Assembly: GCA_964589725.1 (NCBI GenBank)
Contig: CAZPUJ010000011.1
Span: 1-11,538, forward strand
DNA from: CAYSHJ01 sp964589725
Lineage (GTDB): Bacteria > Planctomycetota > Planctomycetia > Planctomycetales > Planctomycetaceae
Length of the DNA: 11,538 bases
Direction: 5' to 3'
In this document: piece by piece, positions 6,426 through 11,538 of the stretch
Layout of the letters: each line of letters starts with the position of its first letter
Numbering within the stretch: position 1 is the stretch's first letter
Program-made: the position numbers and the translations under genes
Notes under the pieces: model-generated
Database searches by the model: none
The model's input: only the letters and a program-made list of their open reading frames with translations
Told to the model about the DNA's origin: nothing

Positions 6426-6726
6426 TCACCCGAACTGCCGGGACTGCGGAGCGGTCACGACGTCCAATGGCCAAACAAACCGTTTGCCGGCCAGCCCTGT
6501 CGGCGGCCCGTCTGTCACGAGTTTGCGAATCGCTTGTCGCTGAGCGTCGGTCGCTTGTTCGGCGTTGTACCATTTCACCACCAAGTCCCCGCCGGGACCG
6601 CTCGCCAGATACGCGGCTCCCTGGCCCCCTTCGCCGAGCTTCTTCTGGATAGTAACTTGCCAGCCGAGAGTCTCCGCTGTGACTTGCGTGCCGATGGAAA
6701 GTGACATGGTGGCGATTGTCTCCGAG
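6426..6726 (-). pseudogene. Kinase 5' fragment 3 (93 codons plus leader)
   Basis: An ATG at 6707 opens a 93-codon frame matching kinase residues 1-93 at 85 positions, including the glycine loop and Lys45. It ends with SRQFG and an immediate TGA (6428-6426). The homology also runs upstream of the start through CTCCGAG, so the leader was copied with it; after 6726 the sequences part. The catalytic loop, metal site and zinc ribbon are all missing, so it cannot be an active kinase. The start context is intact and a 93-residue N-lobe peptide could still be made. It is more diverged than fragment 2, so it arose from an older or separate event. It lies 52 bases upstream of the TPR gene. Confidence 0.88.
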
Positions 6727-6738
6727 TCACGAAGTCGA

Positions 6739-6790
6739 TCCGAACTTCCGAGATTGCGGAGGGGTCACGACCTCCAATTGCCAAACAAAA
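6739..6790 (-). pseudogene. Kinase fragment 4, about 17 codons
   Basis: On the minus strand, bases 6790-6739 encode FVWQLEVVTPPQSRKFG, which lines up with kinase residues 77-93 (FVWPLDVVTAPQSRQFG) at 13 of 17 positions. It ends at the same residue (Gly93) as fragment 3, and the frame closes a few codons later at a TGA. It lies directly upstream of fragment 3's leader, so the two look like tail and head of a tandem duplication. It is too short to have any protein role of its own. The 112 bases between it and the next gene (6791-6902) hold nothing I can identify. Confidence 0.75.
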
Positions 6791-6902
6791 GTTCGAGCGA
6801 GTCGTTGGCAGGCGGAAACGATAGCACAGGAAAACCGATTTGTGCGAAGTGGGGACACGGAGTCAAAAATCAGTAACGTCTCAAGATTTCGAGGAGAGGA
6901 CA

Positions 6903-7487
6903 TCACGCCTTCTTTTCCCCATCAACCATACGCCGAACTTCGTCCTGCCACTCCTGCGTCATCCCTCCAATCTGCTCTCCGCACGCAGTGAATACGACAG
7001 CGGACGTGATCGTTTGGAGGTGGTCTTTCAGAGACTCGAAACTCGTTGGAGTACCGAGCGCGGTGAACGCCTCGCGCGGGGGAAGACGCGCGGGCAATTC
7101 GGCAAATGGATTAGTGATTGTCGGATTTTTCCAAAAGAGCCATCGGTTGTCACTGAGCTTCCAGCAAATCTTCTCGATTGTCACAGGGAACACGCTGAGG
7201 TTGATTACTTCGACGGCTGGTCGGGGGCTTGAATCCTCGCCTTCTCCAATAACACAAACCAGTCGAGGTTTCACGACGATGCGAACGGTGCTCTCATCCT
7301 CTTGCATTCCAATCGCTTTGGCAGCGAGGCCGTTGGCGGCACGACTCAGTTCGTTCGCTTCCTTGGCTGTTTGATTTGAATGACGCGACTGATGTAGTGC
7401 TATCAGAGCAGCACATAATCCGAGAATTGCGATGACCGTATTCGCCCAGTCGGCCATTGACTGATCCGCAGCAAGAATCCACGCCAT
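6903..7487 (-). CDS. Hypothetical protein with one N-terminal transmembrane helix
   Basis: I do not recognise a family. The 194-residue protein has one clear membrane segment at about residues 13-33 (DWANTVIAILGLCAALIALHQ-like), so it is probably anchored in the inner membrane. A short helical stalk follows (about 34-62, with TAKEANELSRAANGLAAKA). A likely beta-rich domain comes next (65-175), containing VRIVVKPRLVCVI, AVEVINLSVFPVTIEKICW and the aromatic LSDNRWLFWK. The tail is charged (MVDGEKKA). The ATG at 7487 has a good Shine-Dalgarno GGAGG seven bases upstream (about 7495-7499). It lies 73 bases downstream of the FGE-fold protein, in the same orientation, and is probably in the same transcript. 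The anchored beta domain could bind an extracellular or cytosolic partner; topology cannot be settled from the sequence. Confidence 0.7.
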   Translation of the reverse strand: MAWILAADQSMADWANTVIAILGLCAALIALHQSRHSNQTAKEANELSRAANGLAAKAIGMQEDESTVRIVVKPRLVCVIGEGEDSSPRPAVEVINLSVFPVTIEKICWKLSDNRWLFWKNPTITNPFAELPARLPPREAFTALGTPTSFESLKDHLQTITSAVVFTACGEQIGGMTQEWQDEVRRMVDGEKKA

Positions 7488-7560
7488 CTAAAAACCTCCG
7501 AGTTGACCACTCACGGCTGCCCTCGAAACCAATTCGTGCCGGCAAGCGGAATCTTAGCCG

Positions 7561-9789
7561 TCATGCCTCAGCGGGCAGAACTGTGACCAAGCGGAAGCCA
7601 GTGGATATGTCCCGGTTACCAGGCGAGGTTCTGGCGCGGATCGCGGATCGGCAGCGCTCACCGCAATGATTCCAGCTCCCGCCGCGGTAGACCCGGAAAA
7701 ATGCGATGGAAGAACCGGCCGGATCACACGGGACACGCAGAGCGTAGTAACTTTCGTCGTAAGAGTCTTGACACCATTCGGACACATTGCCGTGCATGTC
7801 GTACAAACTAAACGCGTTCGGTTTGTACGAACCGACTGTCGTAGTTCGCCATAAGCTTGGCCTCTGTTTTTTCGTGCCAAAAGGTTCTTCCCCGTTGATG
7901 TTCGCGTTGCCGCCGTCCAGTTGCTTCCCGGAATGGAACGGGGTTGTCGAGCCGGCTCGGCACGCATATTCCCATTCTGCTTCGGTCGGTAAACGATAAC
8001 CATTTCCAGCGAGCAGCGCCACATCTGCTGACTTGATCGACTGCTCCGCGTCCCGCTTGATGTTCGTTAGCCGATAATAAGGAGACCGATTTTCCAGAGC
8101 ACTTAACTTCACACAGAACTCAACGGCGTCGAACCACGACACGTCTTCGACAGGAAATCGGCTGGTGTCCATTTCTGTCACCGCGTAACTGCCGCGACCT
8201 GTTCTTGAGAAGTAGCTCGGATTGCGGCCGAGAACCTGTTGGTATTGCGATTGCGTGACTTCATGTGTAGCCATGCAAAACGGATTGGTGATCTTCACGC
8301 GATGCTGTGGCTGTTCGTCTTTGGTCCAGTTCGCATTGAATTCGCTGTCAACCATGAGGTAATTCTGCACGTCAGCATCACTGGTGCCCATCATGAACTC
8401 ACCGGCTGGAATTCGCGCGAATCGAATATCAATCGAGTTCGTCCAAATTGGTTTGTCTACCGGAGGAAAGAACCACTGAGGAAGAAGCCAGCGTAGAGAC
8501 GGCAGAGTCGAATGACCGACTTGTTCCTTGACCGCATGTCCGCGGCGGTCGCTCCAGGTTTCGTAATGCAGCGTCAGTTGGGCAAGTTGAACTTCGAGAA
8601 CCTTGATTCTCTCGTAATTCGTTCGAAGGATGTCGACTTGGGTGTCGTCATAGAAGTCGCAGAGCATCTGATCGAAGTCCGGCTCATGCATTTCAGAAGC
8701 GGCAGACTTATGGTCGGCCGGTGATACGGGTTTCCCGGTGAGTGCTCCGACCAGCAGTGTGAGTTGGGCCACTTGTATTTCGAGAACTTTCGTTCTCTCG
8801 TAGTTTGTTCGAAGGATGTTGACTCGGGTCTCGTCATACCCGTCGAGGAGCATCTGCTCAAAGTCCGGCTCATCCGTTTCAGGAACCGCAGGCTTATCGT
8901 CGGCTGGCGATAATGGCTTCCCGGCGACTGCTCCAACCAGGAATCTCAAGTGGGTCACTTGTACTTTGACGGCTTTGTTTCGCTCGTAATTCGTTCGCAT
9001 CATGTTGACCGAGAGCTCGTCATAGCCGTCGAGGAGCATCTGATCGAAATCCGGCTCGTCTATTTCGGGAACGAAAGAGTGGGTCACTTGCCGCGTAGCG
9101 GCCGACGCTTGAACGTCCGGAGCAGCTTGCTCTTCGGGCGGCACCGTGGCCAGCGTCTTGCTCGGCTTCGCCAACTCGTCATCCAACACCGTCTTCGTCG
9201 CCTCGTCCAGTCCCTCATCGGGGTAGGTCGTCCGAGCCAGATTCCATGCCTCAACCATGCGAGCCTGGATGAAGTCTGGAATCGCGCCGTCGAAGGCTTC
9301 TTTGAGCCGCTGCACGTACGCCCGGAACGTCAGCACCTTCGCCTTGATTAGCTTCGCGGTAACTTTTGCGAATTTGGACCACAGCACGGGATTGAAGGAC
9401 AATTCTGTTGTCGTCAGCGCTGCGACTGGCGGCTCAGGCGGTCCCTTCTCTTCGGTCTTCGTCTCGGCTGTCGGCAAACGAGTCTTGCGCAGCGCAGCCA
9501 CCCATGCTTGAACCGCCCACTGCGCGGCATCAGGAGCGATGGCGAAGTTCTCGATGAGTCGCTGTTGCGCTCGGATCGCAATTACCTCGACCTGTTCGCT
9601 CGGTCCCAAAGCGAGCAGTTCCTCGACAACCCGTTCCTGAACGGCATCCACCAACACGCGCCGCGCCCCCCGATGCTGTCCGGAGCAGGCGTCGTTGAGC
9701 ATTCCCTCCAGACGCTTCGGCTCACGCAGCAACTCACGCCCGTGTCGCTCAATCAGGTCGCACAGGATTTGTTTGAGTTCGTCAGTCAT
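7561..9789 (-). CDS. FGE-sulfatase-domain protein with helical N-terminus and three 62-residue repeats
   Basis: The product is 742 residues. Residues 1-103 form a helical domain (LIERHGRELL, VLVDAVQERVVEELL, QWAVQAWVAAL) of a kind that heads planctomycete and cyanobacterial signalling proteins; I cannot name it. A second helical segment spans 132-188. A linker leads to three tandem repeats (240-301, 302-363, 364-413), each with DEPDF-QMLLDGYD and RTNYER. Residues 452-740 are a formylglycine-generating-enzyme/sulfatase-modifying-factor fold: FARIPAGEFMMGT (457-469), MATHEVTQSQYQQVLG (506-521), GYRLPTEAEWEYACRAG (597-613), YDMHGNVSEW (663-672), RVYRGGSWNHCGERCRSAIR (699-718) and GFRLV (731-735). 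The cysteine pair of true FGE is not clearly present (Cys709 and Cys713 are spaced differently), so a C-lectin-like binding role is as likely as oxidase activity. I chose ATG 9789 (MTDEL) because the longer frame from 9840 runs through a palindrome. Confidence 0.88.
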   Translation of the reverse strand: MTDELKQILCDLIERHGRELLREPKRLEGMLNDACSGQHRGARRVLVDAVQERVVEELLALGPSEQVEVIAIRAQQRLIENFAIAPDAAQWAVQAWVAALRKTRLPTAETKTEEKGPPEPPVAALTTTELSFNPVLWSKFAKVTAKLIKAKVLTFRAYVQRLKEAFDGAIPDFIQARMVEAWNLARTTYPDEGLDEATKTVLDDELAKPSKTLATVPPEEQAAPDVQASAATRQVTHSFVPEIDEPDFDQMLLDGYDELSVNMMRTNYERNKAVKVQVTHLRFLVGAVAGKPLSPADDKPAVPETDEPDFEQMLLDGYDETRVNILRTNYERTKVLEIQVAQLTLLVGALTGKPVSPADHKSAASEMHEPDFDQMLCDFYDDTQVDILRTNYERIKVLEVQLAQLTLHYETWSDRRGHAVKEQVGHSTLPSLRWLLPQWFFPPVDKPIWTNSIDIRFARIPAGEFMMGTSDADVQNYLMVDSEFNANWTKDEQPQHRVKITNPFCMATHEVTQSQYQQVLGRNPSYFSRTGRGSYAVTEMDTSRFPVEDVSWFDAVEFCVKLSALENRSPYYRLTNIKRDAEQSIKSADVALLAGNGYRLPTEAEWEYACRAGSTTPFHSGKQLDGGNANINGEEPFGTKKQRPSLWRTTTVGSYKPNAFSLYDMHGNVSEWCQDSYDESYYALRVPCDPAGSSIAFFRVYRGGSWNHCGERCRSAIRARTSPGNRDISTGFRLVTVLPAEA
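8551..9072 (-). repeat. Three tandem 62-codon repeats inside the FGE-domain gene
   Basis: Repeat 1 is at 9072-8887, repeat 2 at 8886-8701 and repeat 3 at 8700-8551 (the last is truncated at about 50 codons). Repeats 1 and 2 match at 42 of 62 residues. The shared core is EPDF(D/E)QML, then a DGYD-like turn, then RTNYER and a heptad-like stretch (KVLEIQVAQLTLLVGAL). Units end in GKP(L/V)SPAD. The helix after NYER has leucine/valine spacing suited to a coiled coil, so oligomerisation is a reasonable guess. The repeats have diverged at the DNA level, so they are not a recent expansion. Confidence 0.9.
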
Positions 9790-9819
9790 GGTGATTCCGT
9801 GAAAGTGTCGCACGCCTCG

Positions 9820-9834
9820 GACCCCAACGGGGTC
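9820..9834. repeat. 6-bp stem palindrome just upstream of the FGE-domain gene
   Basis: GACCCC at 9820-9825 and GGGGTC at 9829-9834 flank an AAC loop. It lies 31 bases upstream of the chosen start codon and marks the edge of the palindrome-rich REP island. It could be another member of the same repeat family or a hairpin in the 5' leader. Confidence 0.45.
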
Positions 9835-9845
9835 AAACAAATCAG

Positions 9846-10138
9846 CCCAGGGCAGAGCGGAGCGGCGTCAGCCGCGAAGCGCCGCCCTGGGTCGTCGATC
9901 GAATGAGTCTTCGTAGCCCTGAAAGGGCGAAACAATCGGTGCGGAGAGGCACGGTCTCATTGTTGCGCCCTTTCAGGGCTGAAGGCATCATATTGGACTT
10001 CATCCTGGGGCGGCGCTGCGCTCTGCCCCAGGCTGATGTGTTGCTGCCCTTTCAGGGCGAACCATTTGTCGAAGGTGTTTGGAACAACGAGGGCAACGCC
10101 CTGGCTCGGCAGACCCCAAGTTCATCGCCCTGACGGGC
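9846..10138. repeat. REP-like palindrome cluster downstream of the RAYT gene
   Basis: Nearly the whole gap between the FGE-domain gene and the transposase gene is palindromes. Units are: 9846-9853 with 9884-9891 (CCCAGGGC pairing across about 30 bases); 9916-9928 (GCCCTGAAAGGGC); 9968-9980 (GCCCTTTCAGGGC, the inverted copy of the previous unit, making a larger paired structure with ACAAT/ATTGT flanks); 10005-10012 with 10025-10032 (CCTGGGGC); 10046-10058 (GCCCTTTCAGGGC); 10090-10102 (AGGGCAACGCCCT); and 10127-10138 (GCCCTGACGGGC). Two unit types recur, one based on CCCTTTCAGGG and one on CCCAGGGC. The pattern matches repetitive extragenic palindromes mobilised by a nearby RAYT. There is no spacer regularity of the CRISPR kind. 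Confidence 0.85.
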
Positions 10139-10146
10139 AAAACCAT

Positions 10147-10599
10147 TCAATCCCAGACATACCGTTCGTCGAACGGCATTTCGTGTCGTTGGAATAAGAG
10201 TCGCAATTCCTCTTGGAAGGTCATCTTTCGGTGATGCTCTTCTTGGTTGGCGATGTAGTGTTTGACCTCTTCCACGTTCGACTGGCTCACGGAGAATGCT
10301 GCGTAGCCGTTTTGCCAGTGGAAGTCTTTCAGTCGAGGGTCTTGTAGCTTGATCCATTTGGAGCTTCCCTTTTTCACTTCCTCGACGATCTTTTTCAAAG
10401 CGTGGTTCTTGGAGAGCGAGAACAGCGCATGAACGTGGTCCTCGACGCCGCCGATGAGCAGCGCGGGACTATCCCATGCCTCGAAGATGCCGGACTGGTA
10501 GGCATAGAGGCCGTCGCGAATGTCCTTGGAAATCCACGGTTGGCGGTGTTTCGTGCTGTAAACGAGATGGAGCAGGTTTTTGACCAGGGATTGGGACAT
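10147..10599 (-). CDS. REP-associated tyrosine transposase (RAYT, IS200/IS605-like Y1 transposase)
   Basis: This 150-residue single-stranded-DNA transposase of the Y1/HUH superfamily (PF01797 type) nicks and rejoins DNA at hairpins. The HUH motif is HVHAL (His55, His57 in GGVEDHVHALF). The catalytic tyrosine is most likely Tyr115 in VKHYIANQEEHHRK. Family segments WQNGYAAFSVSQS (95-107) and TFQEELRLLFQRHEMPFDERYVWD (127-150) are present, so both ends look complete. ATG 10599 (MSQSLVKNLLHLVYSTKHR) is the family-like start; a longer frame reaching 10701 would translate REP palindromes and is rejected. The gene is flanked on both sides by GCCCTTTCAGGGC palindromes, the arrangement expected of a RAYT with its REP substrates. 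It separates the PP2C gene from the FGE-domain gene, so it probably entered an existing cluster. Confidence 0.92.
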   Translation of the reverse strand: MSQSLVKNLLHLVYSTKHRQPWISKDIRDGLYAYQSGIFEAWDSPALLIGGVEDHVHALFSLSKNHALKKIVEEVKKGSSKWIKLQDPRLKDFHWQNGYAAFSVSQSNVEEVKHYIANQEEHHRKMTFQEELRLLFQRHEMPFDERYVWD

Positions 10600-10618
10600 G
10601 TTGCCGCTCCGGTGTTGC

Positions 10619-10699
10619 GCCCTTTCAGGGCTGATGAATTCTTCAACGACCGTTACCCAGGGCGTTGCCCTGGGCTGGTTTGTTGCGCCCCTTCGGGGC
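10619..10699. repeat. REP-like palindromes upstream of the RAYT gene
   Basis: Three palindromes: 10619-10631 (GCCCTTTCAGGGC, the same as copies at 9968 and 10046), 10656-10674 (CCCAGGGC, loop GTT, GCCCTGGG) and 10687-10699 (GCCCCTTCGGGGC). The first and third share a TGTTGCG or GTTGCG lead-in, also seen at 9963-9968. The last two lie inside the 3' end of the PP2C reading frame. Confidence 0.85.
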
Positions 10700-11538
10700 A
10701 AGGATTCGAGACAACTTCGGGGAAAAGATTCGTGACATCTTTACCGCACAGATCGATCTGAGGTACGTCAATGATCGGCGGCACGTCAATGATGACCAGC
10801 GTCAGGTCGTCGCCGCTGCCTTGGTCAGAGTAATGATCCAACCACGCCGGAAGAGCATCGGCCACTCCACCAAAGCCGTGGTCATGGATGCGTTGACGGA
10901 GACTCCGTGCGAATTGATCGAACGCGGTGTCGTCGGCGAACGAGTTCGGCAGCCCATCCGTCGTCAACAACAACAGGCCGCCGGCACGCCGATCCAGCGT
11001 GGCCGTCTTCCAACGCACCTGAGCGTTCGGCGAACAGAGGGAATCGGTCTCCGTGCCGATGGCGAGTTCGATCGGAAACGGGCGCTCGCACTCGCCGTCC
11101 GGACGCAGCCACACGATGTCGCCATCTCCCAATTGGGCCACGCACAGCGTCTCCGGAGTCAACAACGCGGTGAGCAGCGTCGAGCCATAACGGCGGAAGA
11201 GTGGCGATTCATCGGCTGGCTCCGTCGCGGGTTCCTGGGACGCGGACGATGGAGCAATCACAGTGGGATAGCGTTCGCTGGCATCGGCTCGGACGGCCTC
11301 ACGCCAGCGCCGAGAGATGATCCGCGGACAGTCGCTCTTGAAGTCGCGTCGCATCTGTGCGTCCGGCTGCTCCGCGTGTCCGACGTGAAACAAGCAAAGT
11401 TCGCTCACGGCCACTTGCACCGCCAGCGCCGCTCCGACATCGCTCAGGTCGTGCCGCGCGTCGCCATGCCCATCGGCCACCGCCGCCACCAATCGTGGGC
11501 CACCACGGATCGCGCCGTTCCACAAAGCAAACGCATCC
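10653..11538 (-). CDS. PP2C-family serine/threonine phosphatase (5' end outside the window)
   Basis: A PPM/PP2C metal-dependent phosphatase removes phosphate from Ser/Thr and would reverse a partner kinase. The frame is open through the right edge (DAFALWNGAIRGG at the boundary, like the N-terminal block of the family), so the start is not visible. Numbering from Trp at 11522 as residue 2: metal-binding DGHG (18-21) with DLSDVGAA, YGSTLLTALL (113-122), QLGDGDIVWL (131-140), LLLLTTDGLPNSF (184-196) and GSGDDLTLVIID (236-247). The divergent DGHG...SDVGA form resembles PP2Cs paired with VWA and kinase genes in TerY-like operons. After the catalytic domain a duplicated IIDVP stretch occurs (244-256). 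The last residues, about 275-290 (PCPEGAQQTSPGQRPG), are read straight from REP palindromes, so the native C-terminus has probably been replaced. The stop is TAA at 10655-10653. Confidence 0.9.
   Translation of the reverse strand, partial: DAFALWNGAIRGGPRLVAAVADGHGDARHDLSDVGAALAVQVAVSELCLFHVGHAEQPDAQMRRDFKSDCPRIISRRWREAVRADASERYPTVIAPSSASQEPATEPADESPLFRRYGSTLLTALLTPETLCVAQLGDGDIVWLRPDGECERPFPIELAIGTETDSLCSPNAQVRWKTATLDRRAGGLLLLTTDGLPNSFADDTAFDQFARSLRQRIHDHGFGGVADALPAWLDHYSDQGSGDDLTLVIIDVPPIIDVPQIDLCGKDVTNLFPEVVSNPCPEGAQQTSPGQRPG

Noticed and set aside
7561..7760. Variable region of a diversity-generating retroelement at the FGE-fold C-terminus
   Set aside because: C-lectin/FGE folds are common targets, but no reverse transcriptase or near-identical template repeat is visible in the window.
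9790..9840. Longer start for the FGE-domain protein at 9840
   Set aside because: The extra residues are read from a palindrome at 9820-9834; the family-like N-terminus begins at MTDELKQIL (9789).
9846..10138. CRISPR array
   Set aside because: The repeats are short palindromes in both orientations with irregular spacing and no uniform spacers or cas genes.
10600..10701. Longer start for the transposase at 10701
   Set aside because: The extension translates REP palindromes; RAYT proteins begin near the MSQSLVKNLLH segment.

Overview
The window looks like GC-rich bacterial DNA, most likely from a planctomycete (Planctomycetota). This is an inference from protein style: a PP2C phosphatase, a zinc-ribbon Ser/Thr kinase, an FGE-sulfatase-fold protein and TPR proteins in one locus, loose intergenic spacing, and many long palindromic intergenic elements. 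No rRNA or other marker is present, so the assignment is tentative. Every convincing gene lies on the minus strand; the many long plus-strand reading frames are shadows.

In the direction of transcription (right to left) the layout is as follows. (1) 11538-10653: a PP2C-type phosphatase whose start lies beyond the window. (2) 10699-9820: a REP/RAYT island, that is a small HUH-type tyrosine transposase bracketed by copies of a GCCCTTTCAGGGC palindrome. (3) 9789-7561: a 742-residue protein with an N-terminal helical region, three 62-residue repeats and a C-terminal FGE-sulfatase domain. (4) 7487-6903: a small membrane-anchored protein of unknown function. (5) 6790-4471: a mosaic in which 5' fragments of one kinase gene recur ahead of other genes (a TPR protein and an MNT/HEPN pair whose HEPN member carries an in-frame amber stop). 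(6) 4282-2915: the intact kinase, preceded by a 155-bp inverted-repeat element. (7) 2856-2562: a broken or non-coding stretch. (8) 2512-2027: a small molybdopterin-binding protein. (9) 2034-1728: a large imperfect palindrome. (10) 1703-102: an FAD-dependent dehydrogenase, followed by a terminator-like hairpin.

The functional theme of the right three quarters is reversible protein phosphorylation: a PP2C phosphatase and a kinase of the type found with it in TerY-like (VWA/PP2C/kinase) signalling operons. The FGE-fold, TPR and membrane-anchored proteins are plausible partners or outputs, and an MNT/HEPN toxin-antitoxin-like pair is embedded among them. A VWA (TerY-like) gene is predicted just beyond the right end but is not seen here. 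The most unusual feature is the repeated reuse of the kinase 5' end: one full gene plus three fragments, one about 98.5% identical to the intact gene, two ending after the same codon. Two large palindromic elements, built from hairpins with reverse-complementary CTTGC/GCAAG loops, are the second notable feature. The Mo-protein and FAD-dehydrogenase genes at the left look like ordinary metabolic neighbours.
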